Positions 1-12,723 of a stretch of DNA of 64,000 nucleotides are shown piece by piece. The stretch covers positions 28,678,676 through 28,742,675 of the forward strand of contig NW_024044348.1 of the NCBI RefSeq assembly GCF_014851395.1, given 5' to 3'. Source of the DNA: Micropterus salmoides. Its lineage: Eukaryota; Chordata; Actinopteri; Centrarchiformes; Centrarchidae. The translations under genes and the position numbers were made by a program. Each line of letters starts with the position of its first letter. Position 1 is the first letter of the stretch. Under the pieces are notes generated by a model, which did not search any database, was not told the origin of the DNA, and was given only the letters and a program-made list of their open reading frames with translations.

Positions 1-1031
1 GTAAATATATTTAGTGAGATATTGTACAAAAGTCTACTTTTCTTCAATGTGCATAAAGTATGTGCAAATGTGTTAAAACATCTGGGTTATTTTGAACAAT
101 CTTCCTGTAAGCATCCGATCATTTCTGAGGTCATTTTGCAATTGAATCTTCAGGTTCAGGTAAGTAATTAGAACTAACCTGCCAACTGATATTCATACAA
201 ATTCATTGCACCTGCTTTCTTGCATTTTGTGTTGAGAGCTACAATATGAAAATGAAAAGAATTATCTACTTTTGGGGAACAGTTTGCACAAAGTTTGCAT
301 ACAATTCTGTCATGAACTGTATGCGTTATTCAGTTGCATCCAAAGTGGCTCAGGCTCAGCAAATCAGCAACAATTAATGCCATTAAGAGGAAAAATAAGC
401 TGTGTTGAACGTGAAAATTATTTTTAATAAATTATTTTAAAATAATATAACCTCTTAAAAAGTATTCCAACAATTTACATGACTTTTCATAACTTTGGAA
501 GTCACGATGGATGGGGTGTATAAAAAGGATAAAAAACGATGCAGATCAGAACCAGAGGTCATCTTTTTTATTTAGAAACTTGGTGCCTACGTTACCCACA
601 ATTCAACTCGACTGACAGTCAAGGTGTAGCAGGCTAGTAGCAGCTAACGTGGCTTCAAGTTACTAGTCTCAAGCAGAGATGAGGAGCGGGCAACAGAGGT
701 CTGGTAAGGTCACTTCTTTGTATTTTCCAACCATCATCACTTGAGGCATACTTCACACTGCTCCCTCTGGATCCATCAAAGGCTTTGTATATTTTTTTCA
801 CATATCTAGTAGAACCTCATGCGCTGACAAACTTTGAGGTCTAAATTCGGTGGAGTACCCCTTAAAATTTTAGAAACATCTTTCTATACACCATAAAGCA
901 CATTTTCCACTACTAAACAAATTTTAACTGTGTCTTCCAATGATCTTGCAATAAGACATTTAATGGCTAATTTTACACATATCAGATTGCAGGTGAACAC
1001 ACTCAAGCCCAGAGAGTTTATGCCAGCCTCA
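1..1031. other. non-coding stretch, no gene seen
   Basis: I see no exon, RNA gene or structured repeat in this AT-rich kilobase that I can support. It ends at the TA target dinucleotide of the first Tc1-like transposon. Confidence 0.5.
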
Positions 1032-1033
1032 TA

Positions 1034-2567
1034 CACTGCTCAAAAAAATAAAGGGAACACTTAAACAACACAATGTAACTCCAAGTCAATCACACTCCTG
1101 TGAAATCAAACTGTCCACTTAGGAAGCAACACTGATTGACAATCAATTTCACATGCTGTTGTGCAAATGGAATAGACAGGTGGAAATTATAGGCAATTAG
1201 ACACCCCCCAATAAAGGAGTGGTTCTGCAGGTGGTGACCACAGACCACTTCTCAGTTCCTATGCTTCCTGCTTCCTGGCTGATGTTTTGGTCACTTTTGA
1301 ATGCTGGCGGTGTTTTCACTCTAGTGGTAGCATGAGACGGAGTCTACAACCCACACAAGTGGCTCAGGTAGTGCAGCTCATCCAGGATGGCACATCAATG
1401 TGAGCTGTGGCAAGAAGGTTTGCTGTGTCTGTCAGCGTAGTGTCCAGAGCATGGAGGCGCTACCAGGAGACAGGCCAGTACATCAGGAGACGTGGAGGAG
1501 GACGTGGGAGGGTAACAGCCCAGCAGCAGGACCGCTACCTCTGCCTTTGTGCAAGGAGGAGCAGGAGGAGCACTGCCAGAGCCATGCAAAATGACCTCCA
1601 GCAGGCCACAATTGTGCATGTGTTGGCTCAAACGGTCAGAAACAGACTCCATGAGGGTGGTATGAGGGCCCGACGTCCACAGGTGGGGGTTGTGCTTACA
1701 GCCCAACACCGTGCAGGATGCAAGATTGGCAAATTCGCTGAGCTCTTCACAGATGAAAGCAGGTTCACACTGAACACATGTGACAGATGTGACAGAGTAT
1801 GGAGATGCCATGGAGAACGTTCTGCTGCCTGCAACATCCTCCAGCATGAAGCGGTGGGTCAGTAATGGTGTGGGGTGGCATTTCTTTGGGGGGCCGCACA
1901 GCACTTCATGTCCTCGCCAGAGGTAGCCTAACTGCCATTAGGTACCGAGATGAGATCCTCAGACCCCTTGTGAGACCATATGCTGGTGCGGTTGGCCTTG
2001 GGTTCCTCCTAATGCAAGACAATGCTAGACCATATGTGGCTGGAGTGTGTCAGCAGTTCCTGCAAGAGGAAGGCATTGATGCTATGGACTGGCCCGCCCG
2101 TTCCCCAGACCTGAATCCAATTTAGCACATCTGGGACATCATGTCTCGCTCCAACCACCAACGCCACGTTGCACCACAGACTGTCCGGGAGTTGGCAGAT
2201 GCTTTAGTCCAGGTCTGGGAGGAGATCCCTCAGGAGACCATCCGCCACCTCATCAGGAGCATGCCCAGGCGTTGTAGGGAGGTCATACAGGCACGTGGAA
2301 GCCACACACACTACTGAGCCTCATTTGACTTGTTTTAAGGACATTACATCAAAGTTGGATCGGCCTGTAGTGTGGTTTTCCACTTTGATTTTGAGTGTGA
2401 CTCCAGACCTCCATGGGTTGATAGATTTGATTTCCATTGATAATTTTTGTGTGATTTTGTTGTCAGCACATTCAACTATGTAAAGAAAGGAGTATTTAAT
2501 GAGATTATTTCATTCATTCAGATTAGGATGTGTTATTTTAGTGTTCCCTTTATTTTTTTGAGCAGTG
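1034..2567 (+). mobile_element. Tc1-like DNA transposon, decayed copy (element 1)
   Basis: The element is flanked by TA on both sides (1032-1033 and 2568-2569), the target duplication of Tc1/mariner transposons. Its ends are perfect inverted repeats of at least 28 bp, starting CACTGCTCAAAAAAATAAAG at the left and ending with the reverse complement at the right. A broken transposase gene on the plus strand fills the interior. The size, about 1.5 kb, is normal for a full-length fish Tc1 element, so the ends are complete but the gene is dead. Confidence 0.93.
1332..2317 (+). pseudogene. Tc1-like transposase relic (element 1)
   Basis: The open frame would start with ATG at 1332 ([14 protein letters not shown]) and end at TGA 2315-2317. 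An N-terminal helix-turn-helix region is visible ([20 protein letters not shown]), followed by basic RRRGGGRGR. The catalytic core keeps the first Asp (FTDESRF) and second Asp (MQDNARP). The third catalytic residue is gone: PDLNPI is followed by a stop codon where the Glu of the DD34E triad should be. There is also an in-frame TGA around 1398 and a short internal deletion before the first Asp region (near 1723), so several frames are needed to follow the protein. It cannot make an active enzyme. Confidence 0.9.
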
Positions 2568-2569
2568 TA

Positions 2570-3362
2570 CTAAAGAGCATTGTGCCATTTTAAAACATGT
2601 AAAGAGTATCCCTAAAATTAAAGAATCTTGATGTGTTTTAACTATGGGATTGACTATTGGCTGCTGGATGTTTCATGAGCCATTCCCTCCCCGTCTGCTG
2701 CATATCATTTTCCTAGTGGTGTCTGCACATGGGATCTGAGACCTGTTAGCTTTTGATGTTTACTCTTTGAAAAACACCTGCAGATACTTTTACAAGATAC
2801 TGTAATCCTTTGCACCAAACATGAAGGCTTTACTATTTTTGTGATTTCATGGTGCCTGAGATGAGTGTTTCCAGATCAGTTATGCTCTACTTACTGTCAG
2901 TCATTCGAAACCCACAGGAAGAAATGGCAGAAATAATCCCTCAAAAATCCTACAAAACATGTCACCTGCAAAAACCACTCCATGTCTTTTTATTTGGGCC
3001 ATCTATGTTCCTTCAGAGAGCAGTTAATTTCTTGCTAAATGTGCCTAAAGCTCAACACTGTAAAGCCCCATGTAAAACAAAAAGTGCACTTTTCTTTTCA
3101 TGCTAAAACACTGGCAAATAGACCGATAACAAAGCTGCTTTAAAAGCTCAATCCCTTAAAGCAGTAGTGCAACATTTTGTGAAATACACTTTGTTTTATG
3201 TGTTAGAAACAATAGATACCACTTCATATCTATGTGCTTCATAGCAGAAGCCATATTATCTTAGATTAGCATATAGCAGGGGTTGGCAAATAAGTCTGGC
3301 ATTGGGCCAAATTTTTTTCAGTCATTAGATGGTGGGCCAGAACATAATGAATTTATCATTTA
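2570..3362. other. non-coding spacer between two Tc1-like elements
   Basis: No gene is seen. Around 3270-3350 the sequence (ggggttggcaaataagtctg, then gggccaaatt and gggccagaac) resembles a terminal fragment of an old hAT-type element, but I could not find a partner end, so I do not call it separately. Confidence 0.4.
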
Positions 3363-3364
3363 TA

Positions 3365-4926
3365 CAGGTGCTGGTCATATAATTAGAACATTATCAAAAA
3401 GTTGATTTATTTCAGTAATTCCATTCAAAAAGTGAAACCTGTATAATGTATACATTCATTCCACAGACTGATATATCTCAAGTGTTCATTCCTTTTCATT
3501 TTGATGATTATAACTGACAACTAATGAAAACCCCAAAATCAGTATCTCCGGAAAAAATTAGAATATTGTGAAAAGGTTCAATATTGAAGACACCTCGTGC
3601 CACACTCTAATCAGCTAATTAACTCAAAACCTTTAAATGGTCTCTCACACTAGTTCTGTAGGCTACACAATCATGGGGAAGACTACTGACTTGACAGCTG
3701 TCCAAAAGACGACCATTGACACCTTGCACAAGGAGGACAAGACACAAAAGGTCGTTTGCTAAAGAGACTGGCTGTTCACAGAGCTCTGTGTCCAAGCACA
3801 TTAATAGAGAGGCGAAGGGAAGGAAAAGGTGTGGTAGAAAAAAGTGTACAAGCAGTAGGGATAACCGCACCATGGAGAGGATTGTGAACAAAACCCATTC
3901 AAAAATATGGGGGAGATTCACAAAGAGTGGACTGCAGCTGGAGTCAGTGCTTCAAGAACCACCACGCACAGACGTATGCAAGACATGGGTTTCAGCTGGC
4001 ATTCCTTGTGTCAAGCCACTCTTGAACAAGACACAGCGTCAGAAGCGTCTCGCCTGGGCTAAAGACAAAAAGACTGGACTGTTGCTGAGTGGTCCAAAGT
4101 TATGTTCTCTGATGAAAGTAAATTTTTCATTTCCTTTGGAAATCAAGGTCCCAGAGTCTGGAGGAGGAGAGGAGAGGCACAGAATCCACGTTGCTTGAAG
4201 TCCAGTGTAAAGTTTCCACAGTCAGTGATGGTTTGGGGTGCCATGTCATCTGCTGGTGTTGGTCCACTGTGTTTTCTGAGGTCCAAGGTCAACGCAGGCG
4301 TCTACCAGGAAGTTTAGAGCACTTCATGCTTCCTGCTGCTGACCAACTTTATGGAGATGCAGATTTCATTTTCCAACAGGACTTGGCACCTGCACACAGT
4401 GCCAAAGCTACCAGTACCTGGTTTAAGGACCATTGTATCCCTGTTCTTAATTGGCCAGCAAACTCGCCTGACCTTAACCCTATAGAAAATCTATGGAGAA
4501 GAGGAAGATGTGATACGCCAGACCCAACAATGCAGAAGAGCTGCAGGCCACTATCAGAGCAACCTGGGCTCTTATAACACCTGAGCAGTGCCACAACTCC
4601 ATGCCAATTCAGGCAAAAGGAGCCCCAACAAGTATTGAGTGCTGTACATGCTCATACTTTTCATGTTCATACTTTTCAGTTGGCCAACACTTCTAAAAAT
4701 CCTTTTTTTGTATTGATCTTAAGTAATATTCTAATTTTCGGAGATACTGAATTTGGGATTTTCATTAGTTGTCAGTTTCATTCATCACAATTAAATGAAA
4801 TAAACACTTGAAATATATCAGTCTGTGTGTAATGAACGAATATAATATCCAAGTTTCACTTTTTGAATGGAATTACTGAAATAAATCAACTTTTTGATGA
4901 TATTCTAATTATATGACCAGCACCTG
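3365..4926 (+). mobile_element. Tc1-like DNA transposon, decayed copy (element 2)
   Basis: TA dinucleotides flank the element (3363-3364 and 4927-4928). The ends are long imperfect inverted repeats of about 80 bp: the left end begins CAGGTGCTGGTCATATAATT and the right end carries its reverse complement, including the shared internal block tcaaaaagttgatttatttc. The interior carries a degraded transposase on the plus strand. This family differs from elements 1 and 3 in both terminal sequence and protein, so the three insertions are independent. Confidence 0.93.
3673..4634 (+). pseudogene. Tc1-like transposase relic (element 2)
   Basis: The first ATG is at 3673 (MGKTTDLTAVQKTTIDTL); the frame is lost by about position 3760 and resumes in another frame. 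A helix-turn-helix (FAKETGCSQSSVSKHI) and a basic GRKR-like stretch (GRKRCGRKK) are visible. The DDE core is recognisable: first Asp in MFSDESKFF, second Asp in FQQDLAPAH, and the third acidic residue in [10 protein letters not shown], with the spacing of the DD34E family. At least two frameshifts (about 3760 and 4190) break it. The C-terminal end is approximate. Confidence 0.88.
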
Positions 4927-4941
4927 TAATCCACCATTTAC

Positions 4942-5015
4942 TGTGTGCCTGTTCAGCTCAGTCAGTAGTGCACAGGATTCCCGGTCAAAGGGATGTATGT
5001 TCAATTCCTTCTTGT
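4942..5015 (+). repeat. tRNA-like relic (SINE head or tRNA pseudogene)
   Basis: The segment has an A-box-like stretch (cagctcagtcagtagtgc, from about 4954) and, about 30 bp later, a B-box-like tgttcaattcc (about 4998-5008). This is the internal polymerase III promoter layout of a tRNA. The stems are not well paired and no clean anticodon loop can be drawn, so it is a tRNA pseudogene or the head of a tRNA-derived SINE rather than a working tRNA gene. It lies directly next to Tc1-like element 2. Confidence 0.35.
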
Positions 5016-5113
5016 TGCTAGTGTTATTTTTCTCCCTTTTCAACAAATTGATTATGAATAGATTGTTTTACATGTTCACGTAAGCATGTACAGGAGTGTG
5101 TTCCCCCACGCGA

Positions 5114-5300
5114 TTGGTCCATATCATCCTATGGACGCTTATTTTCATTTCCCCAGTATCTCCAGGCAGAAGAAATTCCTGCATTTCTCATTCAGGGAAA
5201 TCTGATCTCACGTTATCTGACAGGTTTTTCAGAGGTGTGTCAAGAAAGCCACAGACTCTTTTGAATTTCCTTCATAAATTTCCAAAGTAAAAGCTCTCAA
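5114..5300 (+). repeat. dispersed repeat, copy A
   Basis: This segment matches 12724-12900 in order and orientation, with moderate divergence. Shared blocks include cttt/cattt-tttccccagta, ctcctggcag/tccaggcag, ggtgtgtcaag, cacagactcttttgaat versus tacagagtcttttaatg, and aaagtaaaagctc. The family is unknown to me; no coding potential is preserved. Confidence 0.6.
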
Positions 5301-8300
5301 TTAAACACAACATAAAGTACTGCTGCAAAGACATTATTGCGAGCCATGTAAACAATTTGCCATTGATGCACAGTCACACCTGACACTGCATAACTCTCCC
5401 CTTTCATAAGCCTGAAACTTAAGCATGGATAATAAATAATAATAATGTGATCAGCTCCATCAGGCACACTGGCTCCCCCAGGTTTCCTTTAATACATTTT
5501 CAAAGGTAAAATACTATTTATACTATGACTAAAAATGTGTGCAACGCCCATGCTCTGTCCAAAGGTAACAAAGTCCAGCAGTACAGCTTAAACTTTATAT
5601 ATAAAGTTATCTCTTTTTTAAAATCTGTTAAATTTCTAAGAGAAGATATGATGTATTAACTAGTCAGTGAGATGTTGGTAAGGGATTTTTTTTGTTATTG
5701 CTACAGTATCTGCATGTGGTAATTGAATAGTTTAGGATATGGTTAATGATTAGAATGAATTGTGGTTAGTTGAGAAAAATCTTGAAACAAGGAGGAGACA
5801 ACTACACGCTGCTTAATCTGATCTTTTTTTGACATATTGTCTTCTTCAGGATAAAAATACACTTTATCTGAATGAAAAATGTCATTTATAGGGCCGATGA
5901 TTTAAATCAATGTTGTTACAGGACAATCAAAATTAATAAAGATCCAGACTGTACAGGTCATTCAATACCATGAAGTGTTAGAATAACTAATACAGCAGCC
6001 AATATAATGGCTACAGTATAATAGCTATGGATATTAGATACCTTTCTGAATTGAAAGGTATTGAGTAGAGGACAAAGAAATGCTGTGAGAAGAAGAGAAA
6101 ACCACTGCGTCGAATAAGTTGAACATTGTCAGTTACTGAGAATGTCATTTTTACTAACTACAAAAGCCCGTACTATTAAAAGAACATATTGAAATAAACA
6201 CACTGTAGCTAACAGTGTGACATTACAGAGTCATGACAATATTTAGTGCATTTGAATGTGTCTGAATTTAGATTACAATTATATTACAGGAATGCCAGTC
6301 ACACCAGCTTGTTTCCTCACTGTGTAATCAGAGATTGTGAAAGTAGGAAGATAAAGAGGAAAACACACACAAAAGAGCTAGGAACTCTCCTTCATGTGCT
6401 CCCCAGAAGGGAGGGAAAACAGAGGAATTCACTAACCTGACTCATCCTACAGTAGAGCTGCCAAGATGCAGAATTACATCAACTTTGACTTCTACAACCT
6501 TGACCTCTCATTTGCATATTGTCAACTCCTTCAGGAATTTTTGTCGTCATCTGCGGCATATTTCAAAGGACAAACTGAGGGTGGGCAAATTCTGATCTCT
6601 AAGGATGAGCTTTGTTGATATAATTTATGGTAAAATGATGACCATGTAGTTAACCTCACGGCCCTATCTTTGCACGTTTGCCCGTGTGTGTGTGTGTGTG
6701 TTCATGCACAAGGTCTGGCAAGCAGCTCTTACTAATGATACTTTGGATTACAGTGCTAGAATAAAGCCTAGATGAATTCCAGGGGCGGTTAATTGGGCAT
6801 ATGACAGGGGCATATAACAGCAGTGAAACTCAACAAGAGGAGGATACATTATCCAGAAGTTATGGGCCACGTGAACATGTCCATCTGTGTGATAATGTAA
6901 TGCAGCCAGCTGTTATGTATGAGTAACAGCCCAACAGACGTGAAGCATCCAACCTGGCCTTTTCTGTGTCCTTCAAAGCAGAGGGCTGTTTATTCTTCAG
7001 GGGAAGATTGATTAAGCTCACAACAAGGGTGGGATAAGTAATTCACAGCAGGGAGTTTTTTCCAGATCCAAACTAGTGGGTTTCTAACCTTCAGGCACAC
7101 ATCTATAAATCTGATATAATGCATTACATTTATTAAAGTTAGTTTATATCGCTGCTTCATGTAATATGATACAACATGATAATATGCAATACGCAAGAGA
7201 ACACAACCTGATCCAGTACACAGTATACAATAAAGAAATCAAATGCAATTAGAATGCAAAGAAACACAATGCAATACTAAATTAAAACACAACATAAAAA
7301 GGAACAAGGTACAAGGTTGTTTATTTGTCATTATACAGCAAAAGGCTGCATAACGAAATGAAATTTGTAGTTCCTCATGCTACACACACAACCATTGTTC
7401 GAATTACGGGAGATTAGGGGGTGTCTAACCCCCCAAAAGAAGCAAAAACAACAGTTCAGGGGCGTCTTTCTTACCTGTAATTGTAAATATTACAATGTAT
7501 TTCCCATGTTCATGCCTTATATTCAAGAATCTTGAAATACGATTTTAGACACCATTAAAAATGGACCACCATTTCGTAACCTTTATGTTAGTTGAACGTC
7601 TTGTCTGTCCACATCACATGCTGGTGGAGACATTGTATCTAGCTTCTTTAAAACACTTAACTTTTCTACCTTCAGAGTTTGTAATTAGCATTTCTTTTAC
7701 ATAAAATGAGCCATCTGATGTTAGCTAGCTGACATATTATTTCATTACCTCTGTATCCATATTTTATGTAATTGTCAGTTAACACTGGTGCTTATACTCA
7801 TGAACAGTGAAACAGAGGATTAGTTATTGTAGAGAAACATTTTGACATTAATATAGAGTTCGTTATTTCATTTTAAGTCTTTTGTGAGTCTTTTTTACAA
7901 TAAGCAGCCATTTGTTTTCGCTGTGAAATTCAGGAGTTTTACCTGGCTAGGTAAACGTTAAAATCCAGATTTGTTATTTCAAATGTATTCAGTTTCAGTT
8001 TTATTTAAGTAGCGCCAATTCATAACAAAAGTCATCTCATTGCACTTTTTATATAGAGCAGGGAGGAGATCCAACAATTCACAATTCCACTAACAAGAGT
8101 AAGTTGAAACTTATAACTTGAAATGATAAGAATTAGGAATTAGAGATGATAATGCAGACTGTATTTTATGATAGTGTCTTTGATTCTGGTTCAGCTTTGT
8201 GTGGGTCTTTGAGCGTTTTGATGGTCTGCTGTTGTGTGTTTTGTTTTGACCTCTGACTACAAAGGTTGTCGTGTGGGGCACCCATAAACTGGTGTAATGA

Positions 8301-8962
8301 ATTTGATTTATCATCTACAGACTGATGACATTAGTTAAATAAGCGAGGATATTGTAAGCATTGTAAGATTTTAGTTCACTGTCACACATGCGCTGTACTG
8401 GGTTTCCTTTATGATCTGGAAAAAAAGTTGCTAAAAGAAGCAAGTAAGTGCATGAATGCAAACTAAACTGAATTGCTGTTGGAGGTATGCATGTGAATTT
8501 ATAATGATATATTTGTCAGTACTGCATTAAAGAAAATGTGGTAAGAGCCTGATATCTATGAAAACAAGCAACACATTCTTATACATTCCAGGTAGATTTA
8601 ATAAACCAAGTGGGTGCTATGTGAACGATTTAATTTATGAGATATTAAAATGCCTACATTCCCAGCACACCACCAGACTATTTTTATTTCTCATAGCATT
8701 AAAAAGCACAGGTTTAGTGGCTCTGGACACCTCCCTAGATATTTCTTTCATTCTGGCAGACAGACCTTTTTCAAAGCAGGACAATTAACTTGTCAAACCT
8801 AGCTAATAACATTTAAAATGGCTGCATCTCTTTTAAGTGTTCCAGAGCCAGGTTCACTGTGCATATAGCACTACATTTACCCTCTGCCATTTTGTTTGAG
8901 TGTCCTTAATTCTTAGTGTGATTTTCATTCACTATATAGTGCCCTCACAAATTCCCCACAAT
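5301..8962. other. gene-free stretch with minor repeat fragments
   Basis: I see no exons. A GT run lies at about 6685-6701. The segment at about 7306-7400 (acaaggttgtttatttgtcattatacag and gcataacgaaatgaaatt) and that at about 7985-8060 (tttatttaagtagcgccaattcataac) resemble 3'-end fragments of dispersed fish retroelements, but both are short and I cannot name the families. The rest is unremarkable AT-rich DNA. Confidence 0.4.
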
Positions 8963-9137
8963 GGAAACCTGAAGAGAAAAAAACAGACAATGGTTTAGTA
9001 TTGAAACAAGAGATAATGGCTTTACAATGTGGTTTATCGGCTATTTTTTCCACCCTCCAACTATTAAGATCCCCTCTGGTATTTTCTGTCAAGGCTACAG
9101 ATGACCTGCCCATAATGTTTGTAATGCCACATAAAAT
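8963..9137. repeat. 175-bp duplicated block, copy 1
   Basis: This block, from ggaaacctgaagagaaaaaa to gccacataaaat, recurs at 11251-11427 in the same orientation with only a few substitutions and indels. The flanks are unrelated. It has no TIRs, poly-A tail or tRNA-like head that would mark it as a transposon. The open frames through it are incidental. Confidence 0.9.
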
Positions 9138-11250
9138 GCCAATTTCCCACAATGTCCATGGCATGTTCACATTTTCATACATTTGCACGTAGATGTGCAT
9201 TACACACAGTCATCATTAGTTATTTTTTACACCTGTGTTTGACAAGTGAAAATGTCTAGAGAACCCGGAGAAAGTCACTCACACAGTATCACTGTGACAA
9301 GTCGTCCAGGTCTCTGGCCCATTTCATCTCCCCCGCGGCTTTCCCCCTCCCTCTCTATCACTGCTGTTTTGTGCTTCTCCTTTTCTCCTTCTCCTTTAAT
9401 AAATCATCAGGACCATGTGTTTGTGTGTGTGTAATATATACAGTATGTGCTATAAGAAAGATAACATTGTGTGACCTATACCGTCAATGTGGATATACTG
9501 TGTGTGTGTTGTGTCCCCATGAACTACAGTATATACATAGTATGTGATTAAATATGTGTTTTAAGTGTGTCCTATGGGTGTACGTGTGCCCTGCCCTCTC
9601 TCCCTAACCATTCTGGGTGAGTGTAATTACAGAGTTATGTGTCTCAGTGGGCACGGGAGCCTGCTATTAAACAGAGGTCTACAGCCACAATGGGTAAGCA
9701 AGAGCCAGCCATTACACCACAAAGGTGGACACTATAGTTGTTGAGCACTAAGTAACGCAGCACCTTAGAGACACAAGGTGGGATCTGATGGTCATTAGAC
9801 ACGGTAATGGATTGTTGCAGCGACCCCTGTAAGGGCGTGTGGGATAACAGCACTGCCGTTTCGACCCTGATAGATGAGACGTTGAAATGAAGCATGACAC
9901 TGAGCAGCCAACCGTTAGCGTGTAGTTGGTGCAAACAATGCTGTGAATGCCTCTGCTGGTAGACAGTTTTATAGCAAACACACATGACGACAAGGGCGGG
10001 GGAAACATAATTTATTTCCCTCTGCGATACAGTCATCTGGGTGTAGTTTTCAGTTGACTGCGCACAGTTTCATTTTGCAGCTTTTGATTAAAAAGACGTG
10101 CCTGCATCCAGAATCTTGTCGCCAGATTGCTCAAATGGGAAGTATATCACTTTGATTTGACAAATCATTACATTTTAAAGCCCACAGATGTCTTATCTCT
10201 ATCAGGCATTTTCAAAAACAGCTCAATTGGGCCCCTGAAACAGTAAATATCAACAATCTCTTGTTTTGTTCCAGAGGTCTGGGGCCCTTGAATCATTTGT
10301 ATGGCGCCCCTAAGTACTTTGCATGAAGCTTTAGTTAAGGGGTAAATAAAATCAGATTGAGTTTCTCCCTGTTTTTGCCGCCTTTTTAAAGAACAACCAG
10401 AATTGGACTTATATATCTTTCTGTTTCTGTCTGGCTCTGCACTGGGCCACTGATGAAACACCACAGAGGCATTATTTGTATTCCTCACTCATAAATCACC
10501 TGCATGATTTCAAAGAAAGAACAAAGGACATGGCTAGCACAGCAAGTATCTATCCAACTCCATCTTTATCTCATGGGAGTCCACACACTCAGACTATGCC
10601 AACTGCATTGTATACCGTTTTTTTCTTACAGCTGCAGTCAGTGAATGCAGCATTCATTTAGATCTGAGAGAAAGTAAACGTTTTTCATGTTATGCCTAAT
10701 ATATTTCTGTCTCATGAAATGCTGTGGAACAAATATTCAGGCTCAGGGATGTCTTCTTAGCAGAATGTGCACAATACATGGTATTAGGATTCACATGGTT
10801 TTATACTCTGCTCAAAGATTGTTAGCTATGGGGGGCATGATGGTTTGGCTGTTTCAGTGAAGGAGCCTATGACTCCCTGGTAACACAGTCGTCTCTTTAA
10901 CTGTAAAGCCAACCTGCCACCACCCCACCCCTATTTACTGTGGATAATAATCTATGTGCAACAACGCTTTGAGGACAGCAAGAGCTCAGTGCGCTGCAGG
11001 TAGTAGGTCTAGGAGAAGGAGGGACTGAGGGAGGAGAATCCTCCAGCAAGGCCATCTGTTCATGTGTAATTACAGCTTTGGGCCTCAGTTGGATCGCTCT
11101 CTGCTCAGTCTGAATCCGGGGGCCCCTTACCAACCTATAGCCTGGCTGAGAGGTAAATGCTGGCTCTGTCTCCTGCACAGCAGCTTACATGGTTTTAATT
11201 CAGTGGCGAGCTGTTAAATACCTCTCTATCTGACTGGATTTGAGCATGAG
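9138..11250. other. gene-free stretch between the duplicated blocks
   Basis: I recognise no gene. Open frames of up to about 130 codons on the minus strand (around 9644-10036) show no family resemblance and start without ATG. A short GT run is present near 9420-9432. Confidence 0.4.
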
Positions 11251-11427
11251 GGAAACCTGAAGAGAAAAAAAACAGACAGTGGTTTAGTATTGAAGACAAG
11301 AGATAATGGCTTTACAATGTGGTTTATCGGCTATTTTTTCCACCCTCCAACTATTAAGATCCCCTCTGGTATTTTCTGTCAAGGCTACAGATGACCTGCC
11401 CATAATGTTTGTAATGCCACATAAAAT
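11251..11427. repeat. 175-bp duplicated block, copy 2
   Basis: Near-identical copy of 8963-9137 (see that entry). Differences include one extra A in the A-run, acagacagtg instead of acagacaatg, and ttgaagacaag instead of ttgaaacaag. Similarity stops sharply after ccacataaaat. Confidence 0.9.
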
Positions 11428-12723
11428 TCTGTTAGGGCTTTTCAACATGTTCAGTGTTAATGAAATGTGGAGGCGCTTGCATGCATGTGCTGCCTTGCAA
11501 ATCTATGACATCGCTTCATAGTGTGGAACATAATCTTATATGAAGACACTCAGCCGTAGCTGCTGCACAGTGAGTTTTGCCATTAATCATAATCACTTGA
11601 ATAGCACCACTTTTCACACTTCATTCACATCCTGTATGCAAGTAGCCCATTTGCTCAATGACATACAGTGTGATGGCTTTTCTTATTTTTTTTTTTTACA
11701 TATATTTGCTAATATGGTTAAGTGTATATTTGTATATGCATGTGTGCATGTGCGTTTGGGTAGGTTGTCTGCAAATATCAGCAGTGACAGTTTAAGATGT
11801 ATAACTTCCTTGTGGCTGCATCTCCAACTCTGACCATCAATAACCAGGCAGGGACGTACTGCCCAGTTGGAAGGCTGCTGTGTCTCAGTTTCAACATTAG
11901 ATCACCACAGTCTGCCCCTGTTTCCGTCCAGACTGCAGAGCACAGAGGAAAACCCGTGGCAGATGGTCAGAGAAATGGGTGTCATCACTTTCCACCAAAC
12001 TGCTTAAGTGTCTGTGGTTCTCTAAACGGACATGTGGCACTCCAGCATCCCCAGCCATTTATTCTAAACGCTACAGTATGTCTATTTCCACAAGTCAAAC
12101 AAAAAATAGCACTAAGCTACTTATAATACAGACTGAATTTGCAACTTGAAGTTGACATTTGTTTTTCTTAAGTGAAATGTCTCACTAAGTATTTGATGGA
12201 TTGCCATGAAGTTTGGTCAGATATTTATGTTCCCTCAGGATGAACTGTAGTAACTTAACTCCTTAACTTTTCCTATAGCGCTATTACCACGTCAATGTTT
12301 TTTACATTATTCTATGGTTAATAAACCGATATGTGCAAAACTAATGACATTGCCATCAGCCTCAGCTGCACTTTGTGTTTAATGCTACTTAGCAAATGTT
12401 AGCATGCTGACACACTAAACTAAGACAGTGAACATTTGGATGGAAAACATTTTACCTGCTGAACATCAGCATGTTAGCATTCTATTTTCTTTTAGATTCT
12501 AGCGATCTATTGACAGAAATGCAACATAAGATCCATAATTATGCTGTCAGTGGGATATAAAGACATAAATACAAAATTGTTATGTTTTTATTACCTTTGA
12601 ATGAGCCATTTCTATCTACATAACTGCGTCGTCATGTTTTTACAGTGGCTGAAAACAAATGGATTCTGTAAGCGACTGTTTTTCAGGCTCAAATTACTGC
12701 ATGTGGTGCAATGTCTGTTTTCT
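11428..12723. other. non-coding stretch
   Basis: No gene or clear transposon is seen. A T-run lies at about 11684-11697. Confidence 0.4.

Noticed and set aside
4942..5015. A functional tRNA gene
   Set aside because: A- and B-box-like motifs are present, but stems do not pair properly and no anticodon loop is clear.
9644..10036. 130-codon open frame on the minus strand
   Set aside because: It starts without a clear ATG context, has no recognisable domain or splice signals, and overlaps another open frame in a different phase. It looks like chance.
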